A DNA stretch of 64,000 nt from positions 3,148,609 through 3,212,608 of the forward strand of contig JABAKD010000015.1 of NCBI GenBank assembly GCA_012845835.1, read 5' to 3'. A program made the translations under genes and the position numbers. Shown here in pieces: positions 16,301 through 26,690 of the stretch. The number at the start of each line of letters is the position of its first letter. Within the stretch, counting starts at the first letter, position 1. The notes below the pieces were generated by a model that saw nothing but the letters and a program-made list of their open reading frames with translations, was not told the origin of the DNA and ran no database searches. The stretch comes from Undaria pinnatifida (lineage: Eukaryota > Sar > Phaeophyceae > Laminariales > Alariaceae).

Positions 16301-19300
16301 TTCCCAAATCATGTGGAAACCCCCTAAATTTTCTCGAATCATGTCGAATTCCCGCCAATTTTCCGCAGAGCACAGAATGCTCGTCTCTCATAGTCACGGG
16401 ATCAGACGATGGTTATACCGAACCGATCCCGCCACCGACATTACACCCGTTCCGGCCACGCCTTACCCAGATCACATCGAAACCCCCTAATTTATCGGCA
16501 GGGTTACATGAGACCGATTTCACCACCGCAGTTGCGCCGGCCACGCCTTGCGAATTTTGTCCAAACCCTTCTAATTTAGCCTGTAGGACGAAGCAGGCTC
16601 GTCTATCATGGCCATGGAATCGGAGGACGGTCAAGTCAAATTGATCCCACCACCCCGCGCGTCCCAGCCACGCCTTGCCCAAATAATGTCCAAACCCCGT
16701 GAACTAACCCAAAATAATATCGAACCCCCCTGCACCAACCCAAATCATATCGAAACCCCCTACATTACCTGCTGGGAGCAGAGGGCTCGTCTCTAATGAC
16801 CAGGAGATCAGAAGACGGTGCTGTTGGACCGGCTTCACCGCCGCCGCACCCATCCTGGCCATGCCTTACCCAAATCATGTGGAAACCCTCGAAATATATT
16901 CCAAATAGTGCTGAATCCCCCTCAATTACCTGCAGGTAGCAGAGGGCTCGTCTCTCATGGCCACGGGATCAGACGACGGGTACATCGGACTCTGGGATAG
17001 AAGAGTCAAGAGCGGTGCTGATGGGGCTAACGTGGCTTACCTGCGACCGATGCACACTCTTAGCGGGGACGGTAAGACGGCGCATCCCCCGGGGAGGCGG
17101 GGAGCCGGGGGCGTAGCCGATAATGGCGGTGATTGTGTCACTAGGTTGGAGGTGAGGCGGAATCTAACGGTGGCATTTGATTTGTGTTGCAGTACACAAA
17201 CCCCCTTGGTTAGCGTTTTTTTCTGCTTACGTATCGCTTTTTTTGTTTTTGTTTTGTAGCGATCGCTGCGCCGCGCGACTCGTGTTTTGCTACTGCAAAC
17301 GCTCCACACCTCGGGCAGATTACCCATCCCCCGCTTGATGATCTAGATATTTCAGGAAGATCTGCATTGATCTAGCTCATGGTAACGGATGAGAGTCGTA
17401 CGATCTGCGTTATCTAGCACTTGCAGAGGTGGATATGTACTCTTCGTATGCAGATCCTGCACACCTCATGGCGTCAGGTATAGGATCTCCGGTAGACGAT
17501 CTAGATTATCTATATGATTTATATGATCGATGCGGTCTATATGATCTATATGGTCTACATGGTGTGTATGATCTATATGATCTATATGATCTGTACGATC
17601 TGTATGATACACATGATCTGCATGATCTATGATCTTTATTATCTAGATTGTGATCTGTCAGAGTGTGCAACGCTCCTAATATGTGTTACGTTGTCCCGCA
17701 TTGATTGAAAGAACTTTGTCCACAACAGAAAACAGGTGTATAGTTCATCGGGAAGAAACGCAACAACTCCACAACATGCTTCCTACCCGCAGATGGACGA
17801 AGGGGGCAACACTCTCGTTTGCGCGGGTCGACGCGCGGCGGGGGGCAAGGTCCCGCGGGAAGTGGCGGGGGGGCGGGGCGTCGAGGAGGCGGGTGCAGGG
17901 CGGGGATGGGTGAACCATTGGAGCCTGGCCGCCCTGACCGCGACAAGCGTGACGCGTCTTCCGGCGGAGGTGAGACTGTGCTATATTCCACACGTAAGAC
18001 AGATCACGATCTAGGTCATCTGCAGATTAAATATGCTGCGGTATGAGATGTTGCGCAAGAGTGGTATCGAACAGATCCCTACCGATGGATATGTGTGCGT
18101 AAGGGCGGGCGGGCGGGCGGGCGGGGCGTTGAGGAGGAGGGTGGAGGGCGGGGGATGGGGTGAACCGTTGGCCCTGTCCGCTTGGCGCGTCTCCTGGTGG
18201 AGGTGAAGCATACTGCGAGAGGAGTCCAGCTATTTTATTATGAGTCTTTTGGCGTAATCCCTTCAGAAGTAGAACGCCATGCACGCTTTTGGGCGACACA
18301 CTACGTTAGAATTAAAGTGGGGTATGAGATGCTGTCTGCAGCGGTCTTATGCCTCACCCGACTGGTGGCTTTTTGAGAGAAAAAGTTGAAGTTGCCAGCT
18401 GATGAGCAATCCCTCGCGTGGTGGCCTAGCTACGGCATGAATATTAATAGTAAGATACATGCCTGCCACGATCGAGTTGCACCAACCATTGTGTTTTCTG
18501 AGGCTCCTGACCACTTGAGGGCACCAGCCATTGTGTTTTCTGAGGCTCCTAGCCGTTTGAGGAGCTTTATTTCATACTGTCTGAGGCAAAGACTTAGTTT
18601 GATTAAACTGAAAGTGCGACCCGTTTGACCAAACCCATGGCCTAGGTATAAAAAAAACATCTACAATACTATTACCGCATTGCAAAATCAAGAATGGCAT
18701 TCCGACGATTTTGGGTTGAGGAAGGAGCCGCGTCATTCAGAAAACGTATTTTCGCCAAAAAGGGGTATACCTTAATACCTCTATCGCAGAGTGAACTGAG
18801 AATGCCAACCCGTTTGACCAAACCCATGGCCTAGGTATAGAAAATATTCTACAATACTATTACCGCATTGCAAAAACAAGAATGGCATTCCGACGATTTT
18901 GGGTTGAGGAAGGAGCCTCGTCGTTCAGAAAACGTATTTTCGCCAAAAAGCGGTATACCTTGATACATCTATCGCAGAGTAAACTGAGAATGCCAACCCG
19001 TTTGACCAAACCCATGGCCTAGGTATAGAAAATATTCTACAATACTATTACCTCATTGCAAAAACAAGAATGGCATTCCGACGATTTTGGGTTGAGGAAG
19101 GAGCCTCGTCGTTCAGAAAACGTATTTTCGCCAAAAAGCGGTATACCGTAATACCTCTATCGGAGAGTAAACTGAGAATGCCAACCCGTTTGACCGAACC
19201 CATGGCTTAGGTATAAAGAATAGAAATATTGCATAACAAGAAGGGCATTCTGGAAACAAGAATGACATTCTGACGATTTTGGGCTAAGGAAGGAGTCGCG

Positions 19301-20681
19301 CCTTTTCAGAACGAAAAATATTCCAAAATTGCTACCTCTGTCGTTGCACGCGTCATAATAGGGTCAAAACACAAGTGACATTTTTTCACGATATTGGGCA
19401 CTTCCCGTGTTCAGGAACCCTGGCCTAGATGCCAAAAATATTCGTATTGCAGAAGAAGAATGGCGTCCCGATCACTTACGGTTAAGGGTTCCCGCCTTCC
19501 AGAACAAAAAATACCCGGAAAATACTACCTCTCTCCTATCCCGCGTCATAATATGGCCAAACACAAATGCTATTTAGCCGGTATTGGGCACTTCCCCTGT
19601 CCAGGAACCCCGTCGATCATGAATTATCTAGCCTAAAACTGCCACCCCTATTGTTGTTGCCCGCGTGCGTGCGTACGGACAGATCCAATGCATGGCTGCC
19701 GCGGAGGACGGGCAAACGCTGCTCGTGGCGGGGGCGGAGTCGTCGGTGACGTACCTTAGCCGGACCAGGCTGGAGACCAGGGCGCGCACGCCTGCCTCGC
19801 CTTCTTCGGTGTATGCGCTAGCCGTTAATGGCTTTGGCCGGCACGAAGGGGTGAGCTGGGCCACTTGATAAGCACAATCGCGAACGTGGAAGCTATCTTT
19901 GTGTTTGTCACGAACGAATGCGAGCTTTTAGTGTACACCGCGCTGAGCACGCTTGTCGCGGTGTACGCGCTGGCCGTTGACGGGTACGGCCGGTACGACG
20001 GGGCGAGCTGGCTCAGTTGATTGAACGTACACGAACGTAGGAGCGACTTGCGATTTTTGTTACCAACGAATGCGACTTTGTCATTTACACCGCGCCGACC
20101 TCGCGTGCCTTCCGTGTATGCTTTTTTACGATATACGCTGAAGACTGTGGGCACAGAGCCCGCATGCTGTATACGATAGGGATGCACCTATTTGTTCGGA
20201 GGTTGCGTACTTGAAGAGCTCTAGACCTCGTCAAATACCTGCCTTTAAAAGACCTCGTCAAATACCTGCCTTTGAAATACATCTGAAATTGCTTCCCGAT
20301 GAATAAAATGCCATGCGACCTAGGTATATAGACGTACGGATGGTATCGTGCAACGAAAAAGTGGCAATCCAACCATTGCAAATAGTTTCTTAGCGGAGGG
20401 GCTCTTGAGGACCGCCTAGTCAGACGTGAATACTTTGGCTATAAAGTTTCGCTCCTATCGTAAGACGTGCCCATAATACGATAGCTGTGAAGGAAGCCCA
20501 GATTGGGATCAACGCCCTGATTGTCCGCCAACCCCCCCCCCCGCCCCCCCCGCCTCCTCCTTTATGTGCGCCCGCTGCGTCTGCTCACACCGTGAAGATA
20601 ACATGCGTCGCCGGTGTGGGACCTACGGTGGACATCTACACCCTGCCGGGCATCGTTTCGTTTTCCCTGTGCTTTTTGTGA
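10290..20681 (+). CDS. THO complex subunit 6 (THOC6)-like WD40 protein, complete 9-exon model
   Basis: Exons 10290-10306, 10366-10539, 12686-12769, 14094-14301, 15148-15309, 16936-17151, 17793-17969, 19683-19850 and 20598-20681 join in frame to 429 codons plus TGA. Animal THOC6 is about 340 residues. Signatures in family order: FSPCGEYLICASDSGKVAVW (blade 1), LLLCGGDESLFGWPW, PEINDVSFDE (THOC6-typical PEIN), GLIVCAAGDGNAYEWDL, LMATGSDDGYIGLWDRR, WVNHWSL, and a C-terminus GPTVDIYTLPGIVSFSL like the V-D-V-F-T...F-S-L end of animal THOC6. THOC6 is a beta-propeller subunit of THO/TREX, which couples transcription to mRNA export in the nucleus. Insertions against animal THOC6 lie in the Gly-rich exon-5 and exon-7 loops. 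The start ATG is followed at once by a 59-bp C-rich intron. Introns 4-8 contain degenerate copies of neighbouring exon ends. The weakest joins are exon 1 and the last acceptor. Confidence 0.85.
10366..10539 (+). CDS. THOC6-like exon 2 (first WD blade)
   Basis: Encodes QYARGIQLERLRAAVTVSAA, then FSPCGEYLICASDSGKVAVW. Ends GGGGACAC|GTGAGT in phase 2. Confidence 0.85.
10540..12685 (+). other. THOC6-like intron 2 with GCT microsatellite and CACTTTAGTGCGGT repeats
   Basis: Contains three copies of CACTTTAGTGCGGT at 11,334-11,430, each followed by different sequence (a short unusual repeat), and a GCTGGTGCTGTTG microsatellite at 12,170-12,665. No other exon recognised. Confidence 0.6.
12686..12769 (+). 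CDS. THOC6-like exon 3
   Basis: 84 nt between AACGACAG and GTAAGA. Encodes PDKTPDLSFRADNSCINSLS then FAGNLLLC; the last Cys codon is completed by the next exon. Phase matches on both sides. Confidence 0.85.
12770..14093 (+). repeat. THOC6-like intron 3: GGGA array and CCACCAATC minisatellite
   Basis: GGGAGGGA array at 12,788-12,870. A degenerate CCACCAATCCA minisatellite runs over 13,290-13,740 and again 13,965-14,060, split by a purine-rich block at 13,840-13,945. A few CCCTAACC-like words occur at 13,010-13,045. Confidence 0.85.
14094..14301 (+). CDS. THOC6-like exon 4
   Basis: Acceptor TTGCGCAG|CGGGGG, donor GATGAG|GTGCGG. Encodes GGDESLFGWPWADVVTALKE, a low-complexity ACPSASSSSA linker, and LPFPEINDVSFDE, matching the THOC6 W-x-W...PEIN segment. 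The end of this exon is repeated in the next intron. Confidence 0.85.
14385..14445 (+). pseudogene. degenerate copy of THOC6 exon 4 end plus donor
   Basis: CAGATCAACGCTGTTAGC, then TTCGATGAGGTGCGGTCGG, repeats the exon end ATTAACGACGTCAGT, TTCGATGAG|GTGCGGTC at 14,277-14,308, preceded again by a TCTCCCCT tract. Several TTTCGATGA-type partial copies lie between them. The copied donor is intact. Confidence 0.7.
15148..15309 (+). CDS. THOC6-like exon 5
   Basis: 54 codons, phase 0. Acceptor CGACAG|TCGACC, donor GTGGCG|GTGAGT. Encodes STGLIVCAAGDGNAYEWDLG, a Gly-rich loop, and GGYLHAVA. Confidence 0.87.
15430..15720 (+). repeat. minisatellite with ACCGGCACTAT units
   Basis: Diverged units with TGCCAAGC.ATCCACCGGCA, TATAGAGGGCAGTGGCA and TATAGAGAGCTCCAG. 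Similar wording at 46,780-46,925 and 47,545-47,575 suggests a dispersed repeat. Further TGCAGTGAGCCCGT copies at 15,778-15,830. Confidence 0.6.
16065..16935 (+). repeat. exon-edge satellite: repeated copies of THOC6 exon 6 acceptor and 5' end
   Basis: At least five decayed tandem copies of the sequence around the exon 6 start: a GGGAGCAGAGG/GCAGAT-type acceptor zone, GGCTCGTCTCTCATGG, and GGATCAGACGACGG. They lie near 16,067, 16,200, 16,350, 16,575 and 16,760; the real exon starts at 16,936. Each is followed by intron-like GCC(A/G)CGCCTTACCCAAAT and TCGAAACCCCCTAA. Units are about 150-200 bp. Frames are not kept, so no extra exons are encoded. Confidence 0.8.
16936..17151 (+). CDS. THOC6-like exon 6
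   Basis: 72 codons, phase 0. Acceptor CCTGCAG|GTAGCA, donor TTGGAG|GTGAGG. Encodes VAEGSSLMATGSDDGYIGLW, then DRRVKSGADG, the best WD-type blade in the protein (GSDDGYIGLWD). The following intron holds a GATCTATAT minisatellite. Confidence 0.87.
17500..17640 (+). repeat. GATCTATAT 9-mer minisatellite
   Basis: Tandem GATCTATAT/GATCTGTAC units; Tyr/Asp/Leu-rich ORFs are artefacts. Located in THOC6-like intron 6; the rest of this intron shows no exon. Confidence 0.9.
17793..17969 (+). CDS. THOC6-like exon 7
   Basis: 59 codons, phase 0. Acceptor TACCCGCAG|ATGGAC, donor GCGGAG|GTGAGA. Encodes MDEGGNTLVCAGR, a Gly-rich loop and WVNHWSLAALTATSVTRLPA. The loop is longer than in animal THOC6. Confidence 0.83.
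18095..18212 (+). pseudogene. degenerate copy of THOC6 exon 7 3' half plus donor
   Basis: GGCGGGGCGTTGAGGAGGAG ... GGTGAACCGTTGGCCCTG ... GGCGCGTCTCCTGGTGGAGG|TGAAG repeats the exon 7 end (GGCGTCGAGGAGGCGGGTGC ... GCGGAG|GTGAGA) about 235 bp downstream. Gaps destroy the frame. GGCG expansion lies at its left edge. Confidence 0.75.
18480..19620 (+). repeat. 188-bp tandem satellite related to family A elements
   Basis: CCCGTTTGACCAAACCCATG recurs at about 18,619, 18,808, 18,996 and 19,185, a period of 188-189 bp. Three units are almost identical; flanking ones to about 19,620 and back to 18,480 are decayed. Each unit has GACGATTTTGGGTTGAGGA and TTTCGCCAAAAA, shared with the interior and right half of family A elements. 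The array therefore grew from part of one. Confidence 0.88.
19683..19850 (+). CDS. THOC6-like exon 8
   Basis: 56 codons, phase 0. Acceptor TACGGACAG|ATCCAA, donor GAAGGG|GTGAGC. Encodes IQCMAAAEDGQTLLVAGAES to VYALAVNGFGRHEG. Confidence 0.83.
19930..20135 (+). pseudogene. two degenerate copies of THOC6 exon 8 end
   Basis: At 19,933-20,020, a copy with GTGTACGCGCTGGCCGTTGA, CGGCCGGTACGACGGGGCGAGC mirrors the exon end GTGTATGCGCTAGCCGTTAA ... GAAGGG|GTGAGC; the donor reads GGGG|CGAGC. At 20,085-20,130, ACCGCGCCGACCTCG...TCCGTGTATGC is a shorter copy. The spacer with ACGAACGAATGCGA is also repeated (19,911 and 20,064). Confidence 0.75.
20598..20681 (+). CDS. THOC6-like exon 9 (terminal)
   Basis: Acceptor CACCGTGAAG|ATAACA after a long C/T tract. 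Encodes ITCVAGVGPTVDIYTLPGIV then SFSLCFL and TGA. Matches the C-terminal strand of animal THOC6. The acceptor choice is moderately certain; the frame is open further upstream. Confidence 0.78.
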   Translation: MTCVAGVGPTVDIYTLPGIVSFSLCFL

Positions 20682-22659
20682 TCGTCCTCTCTCTCCGTCC
20701 TGGTGTAAGACAGATACAGTGTTATAATCGTTGTCCCCCGGTGTTTTTCGTTATCAATCTCTCGACCGACTCTGTTGTGCTTGTAGGACAGAGGTAGAGC
20801 TTCGGCACCAGCTTTTGAGGGCGGTGGACTCCTTTGCTCTTTAAGTGCTCAAGATCTCGATATTGGGCGTATACTGGGCTTAGAGTTTGGTTTTTTGAAG
20901 TCGCCGGCCAACCGTTCAGGTTCTCCAACAACAGTCTGGGGGGTCAGGTTTTTGATGCTACACGAGTCCAGGCCATGTTCTGTGTTCGGGGGGAGAGGAG
21001 TCGAATATCCGACCTCGTCCTCACGATTTGAGATGGAACGACAATAGTTTTACATTTCCAAGGAGACGCGCCGCTTCACAGCGACCGCGTCGTTTTCTTT
21101 TGTTGACCCCGACTGCTGTTGGTTGGATATACTCTTCATGTTTAGCAGTGTTTGGATCCTGCCGCGGCTGGTAGAAACCAAGAGACACGGCGCACGAGGG
21201 CAGACGCCACAGTCTGTCTGTCCGTACGTCGCAACGTTTCCCTTGCGCCGGTCTAGGTGGGGTGGCCTTCCCGGAGTGGCCATGGTCGATCGCTTTTCAT
21301 TGATTCGCTTGGGCTGGCTCTGGGGCAGAAACTCATATACACACGCAGTCCATTTGTTTTCAAGTCGTTGACTTGTGTAGGCCATACCTGGCCTAGGATT
21401 AGACTATGGCCTAAGGTTTCCCTCCGAGGAGGCATACTACGGTCGGGGTGCGCCTGAAAATAGTGTAAGGCTCCTCGCTTGAGGACCTTCATGCCTCACC
21501 AAAGACCTATCTGCTACCTTAAGCTAAAAACTTTCTGCCAGAAGAAAATCATGCTTAACCCCGATAAACACTCCCGGTGCCGGCGTGTTCCCCAGAATTC
21601 ACTCTATGGCGTCTTCTGCCCAAACTCCCACTCTTTACTGAAGGTGATTTATGTGCTGTCGAATCGGGTGGTTTCAGCATGTGTGAAAATGCCCCGGTTC
21701 GAATGTTTGTTTCTGGACACCTGTTCGTCAAGAAGCACTTCTGGCGAGCTGGGGCGCCTGCCGTGCTGCGCCAGACATGCCGTTTCTTCGGTATGTACCC
21801 GGTAGGACAGGAGAACACGAGTAGTCTAGGGCGAATCCTATCGCATGAGGCAAGAAAGCATATTTAATCACATCCTGACTGCTGCTACGTACGACGTAAT
21901 TGTATGCATACATCGGTAGTAGTAGTGGTACGGGCAGGTCCTCAGTATAATCGGGGCTTCTGATTTGACATAAATCTGTCTGTCTGCCCGTCCGTCTGCC
22001 TTGTCTGTCAGTCCGCCTCACCCATATTGTAATGCCTGTTGGGCTTCGTGATTGCTGCCGAGCAAATACGAACCTTCGAATCATATTTGGTGCGTTCGAA
22101 TTATTGCTTGCGTCGCACCTATTAATAGCTGCCCCATCAAGGCACGACCCATGTGGCGAGGTCACATCAGCATAAGGCCACCGCGTTGGGCGGTATATGG
22201 GTGTGTGGGCATGTGCGGCGGAGAGTTCACAGAGTGCGCCTGCAACATCGATCAAAGCACTGCCGTGGTCTTTGGCGATTGTTGCTGCTGCTGCTGTCCT
22301 CTATGTTAACGTTGTTGTGCTGCAGACGAACGAGCGCGTCAGCTGACAGATGATACAAATGTGCAACAGGCGGAGGTGCCACTTTTTCTTCACATCCCTC
22401 ATACAAGCATGTTTGCGGGGTACACTTACCTAGAGCCAGTCGGCCAAAGACCGAGATATGTTGCGAGCGCATAATAAACGGATTGGACGTGACGGCTGCC
22501 TTGCGTGTATGTCCGCCCGCTGCTTGCTTTACTGCTTTGCTTCGCGTGCGGCACAAGAAAATAACGAGCGAGCAAGCCGAACAGGAGACAGTTTTGTTTT
22601 TGCGTCCAACTCGGGAGGTGTGACTCCGGTACTCTTAGTCTAGTCTATACATCGTCTTT

Positions 22660-22865
22660 TTTTTGCATGGAAGTGGAGAAGAAAGCTTCCATGGAAGCAG
22701 AAGCTCCCGTAGAAGCTTCTACCGCTGGTACTCTGGGGCGGGTGGTCTCGTACGTTTTTTTTTTTCGTGGAAGTAGATGAAAGCTTCCATGGAAGTGAAA
22801 GCTTCCACATAATCTATAGTAGACACTGCCACTTCTTTCATTTGTTTCCATGGAAGTAGATGGAA
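22660..22865. repeat. cluster of CTTCCATGGAAG palindromes
   Basis: The 12-bp palindrome CTTCCATGGAAG occurs near 22,687 and 22,786, with a related TTTCCATGGAAG at 22,847. It is surrounded by AAGCTTCC / GGAAGCTT half-sites, so the segment can fold into several hairpins. Confidence 0.7.
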
Positions 22866-25099
22866 CACTTCTATGCGAATATTAGGAGCTTTCATCTACC
22901 TCTACGGGGATAAAAAAACAATAACGTGGACCGGGGGCATGTGACCATGCCACACGTTCACTGCACAAGATGCTCCACGCAGGCACTGCACAAGTCGCCG
23001 GACACCCTTCCACATCCCGGACAGATTGCGATCTACATAATATCGATCCTATATCTGTCATGTTATGTTGTGCAGGCTCTGTGTATAGTTAGTACAGATC
23101 CAACCCAGGAAACTTGTGCTAGGCCACTCAAATCACCCGGCTTTAACTCGGCAATATGATCTACAGGCCATGCAGATCATATAGACCAGGGATGTGTCTG
23201 CCCTGAAGACATAAATCATCATCAGGGATCTTATCTGTTCGACGTGTGCACCCTTTGCATGGGTGTCGTAAATCACAGATCACAAAGTAGCAACAGCAGC
23301 AGCAGCACCACCACCGGCAGGAGGAGCCCCTGGCAATATTCACATGGCCAAGGGACGACCCGGCCGATATGCGAGGATGATGCCAGTTCATCATCCCCTT
23401 TTCCCTATAGGCACACGCCTCGGAAGACGTGTGAACCCATTTTATCCCGTATCCATATCTCACATCCTAAATCATACGCCTTTTGCAGGCTCCCAGGGCA
23501 AGGACATAGCACTAGCCCACCCTGATAAGTCGTGCATGTATGCAGAAATATGGAAGATTTGGAGAAGCACCGGTTCCACGGTTTACATGACTCGAAGATG
23601 CGACTTTTCAAAACACATTCCCACACGTCTACCCTGCGAGACAACGAACTATCTATGAAGCCTCAGGAAAAATGCTAAATAAAGCGGAAAACCGAACACG
23701 GAGAACGGAAGACGGGAAGCGGGCCACAGAAATCCAGCGGCAAAGGTGGAGTCGACAGGCGCGAGAGCTATAATCGATTTCCTCGGATTTACGTGGGGCA
23801 TGGCAACAAAGGACACATAAACAGGAAAGCGGAGACCCAGCGGTGATGGCGGCAAAAACGATCGCTTGCATACGAGGCACGCGGGAGACAACGATCGAAA
23901 TGAAATTGCAAACAACGCCGCGATTGAAGGAGACCTAAGCGAAAAACTGTTAAAAAACCCTGAACGTTCGCATACCAGACCACTACGTACGAAACTCTGC
24001 TCACGCGCGGTATGGACATGGTACGTAACCCTGAGGGGACGACGTCGAAGCCGAGTGGAAAAATAACGGATAACTCTCCCCATGAAAAACCACAATACAC
24101 AAGGAAAACGATTAATCCCCCGAAGAACCAGAACTAAAAACCAGGAAACAGGATTTAAACACTCGAGGACGGTAGTGGTGGCGTGAACGTCAAGACTACC
24201 CACTTTCGCGCCTGGAGGTTAATCTACACTGTCACTTCAATCCCGCGTGCAACCAATCTACCACGACGGGTTTGAAGGCACAAGGGACACCTTAAACCCC
24301 TCCTTTTAATACAGTATTGTGGCGACCCGGAGAGAGAGAAAGCTCGATCGTCCCGGGTCGTCTAGAAATTGCACCCAATATTCCCCGTCAGTGGTGGTAC
24401 GAGCGCTTATTTTTATTGTAGTATGGACTCTGCAGTCCATTAGTATCTGTTTGATTCGTATTCACTATCTTGAGTACACTAACCATCTTGATCTAAACGC
24501 AGAGAAATACAATATGCGGGGAATCTCGGTTTGTTACTACCCGTCGGTATGCTGTATATTCAACTTGTTACTAACTTCCCAACATATGTACACGGGAACG
24601 TTGCAGGGGGTGTTGCGAGGAACTTTACTATAGAAGGGTTTGTCGATAAGCACAACTACACCGTAGAGTACATCTGCCCGTAACTTGGGCATTCTGCCGT
24701 ATTGTTCAGGTGACGGCCAGCCCACCTTGATCACTCCCTACACCTCCTTTATTCTTCTCTTCTTCTTAAACTTTCGGCTTCTCTCCGTCGGTTCCACGTT
24801 TTGGTCACATAAGCGCCACTTTCAAAAATCTTATTTCTTCTTCTTCACAAGTGACCCTAACAGACACTTTGGTGCCACATCTACAACTCTAAGCACTGAG
24901 ACAGCCTCAAGACCTGTCAGTGTTTCAGGTTTTGAGCCTCGTCTGTTGATATATGTATCTACTGGCACCATGTAACGGCGTCCCGCTGAGTTCGTCAAGC
25001 GTTCAACGGGTAGCAGTTGGTGACGTGTTGTCGATGGTGGTAGTACTAGCTGGAGCACTCCTTGTGATGTAGAATTGACCATGTAGTAGGCCTCTACGA

Positions 25100-25770
25100 G
25101 GGTAACGGCATTGGCCGCTTTTGCCCCGCATTAAATGTTAATGTGCTATTGCCGTGTTGGATTGTTGTGTGCATGGTGCACTGTTGTATCCAGCTTGAGC
25201 GGATCTAAACTGCTGTAAAGCTGTGAAGTTACAGCTATGTCTGCCGGCGGCGTTTCCTCCGTCCCAAACTCCGTGCCCCACTCGCCAGCATCCTGGCTGA
25301 GTTTTACAGCTTGTATACGTCTTCTCGCTATAGATGGTCGAGGATGAATATGGCCGGGTTCGGTAAATGGTAGCCCTTCCAGAATATCAGAGATCCCGGA
25401 ATGAGGCATGATGGAATTTGAATTGTTTCAATTTTTCGTAACCACCACAACCCGCCGTCGGCTTTGTACCAAAAGTGGGTCCCGTTCGGGCGCATAGTAG
25501 TGCTGTGTGGCGATACCAATCAGCGCGCAGCACGCAGCTGTAGCCGGAAGACAACAATCGCTCGTTGTTAGCGGGGAGAAGTTTCCTTCATGCAGCCCCA
25601 ATGCGTATTCGATGGGATAGGCGGCTGGTTTGGCGGTGCTGGTTCGGAACGCTACCCCAATAGAGCAAGATTTTGTTGCCGTGATTATTCCGAAAGGGGA
25701 TCGATACATCCCATAATATTTTGCGGGACTCTGGTATCTACTACGACCATAGTCAGCGGCCATCTATAAA
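25100..25770 (-). other. possible retroelement-derived coding relic
   Basis: Minus-strand ORFs (25,763-25,428, 25,519-25,328, 25,409-25,146) include RPNGTHFWYKADGGLWWLRK, which has the look of a chromodomain/SH3-like segment at the end of some retroelement polyproteins. The frames are offset and the call is a guess. Confidence 0.25.
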
Positions 25771-26524
25771 TACTCGCTGCTCGGCATCGTGGTCATCATA
25801 TGGTATAGGAGTGAGTAGAAACAGTGTTGTACTGCGCACTTTAAAAACGCTATTATGGTGCCTTCGCGAGAAAGCGAGCCACCCACACACTCCTGAACTC
25901 GGCCGGAGTCTGAGGCCGGAGAAACCGCCCGCTCGGCTCGGTAGGTGGACCCGAATCACGAAAAAAGCGAGAAAAATTGGTGACTTATTGTGCCATAGTC
26001 GGTGATGATCCCAGACGTCTCTACGTCGGGTATTTATTACGGTTAAAGCGATAACTTGCATGCGTTAAACTCAGTCTGAACCCTAAGATACGCCGATAAA
26101 GCCGACATAGCCACAGACGCCACAGAGCTCTGACGACGTATATAGCTCAGCAGGTTTATCACACCATATATATGCCGTGCAGTACAGGATACCTGCAGTA
26201 ACATTCAACCTAATTACCGATCCAGGCTGGGTTTCTTCTTTGCAGAGGAGGATGCACGCACTACACTAACCCCCGTATACCGGCTCCCGGATTTCTTACA
26301 TTCCTGTAAATATCCGCCTACCTTTTATATTGCTTACCCTGTTTCTTCTTTGGTGCCCTATACTCTGTATGTTGCTCATGCACGTTGCCACTGCCCTTTT
26401 TTATTCAACGCTTGAAAGTAATCATACAAGGCTTAAGCGTTACACGGCTAACACCCCCTGAACGGTGCACGAAGAGTTACCCCAATCGAAGTTGTACAGT
26501 GATGTGTACCCAGCTTAAGATCAC

Positions 26525-26690
26525 CCCGTGACAAGCCAACTTACGTGGTCTTATCTCTGCTACGGCCTTATCTTTTACTTCTACTGCAAAAATCGTCCCA
26601 TACTAATTCCAAGTAGTTTCTTTTTTGTGGCAAGCCGATTTAGTTGGTCTTATCTCTACCTCCATGGTCTTAAACCGAGTGGTCTTAAAA
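26525..26690 (+). repeat. imperfect direct repeat
   Basis: GACAAGCCAACTTACGTGGTCTTATCTCTGC-like sequence at 26,531 recurs as GGCAAGCCGATTTAGTTGG, TCTTATCTCTACC at 26,629: two units about 98 bp apart. Confidence 0.7.

Noticed and set aside
23649-24203. 184-codon minus-strand ORF
   Set aside because: No recognisable domain, several overlapping frames of similar length, and no supporting splice sites or neighbours; kept only as unassigned.
24300-24340. TGGCGACCCGGAGAG as an LTR primer-binding site
   Set aside because: No long terminal repeat pair could be found on either side by eye, so an LTR element is not supported.
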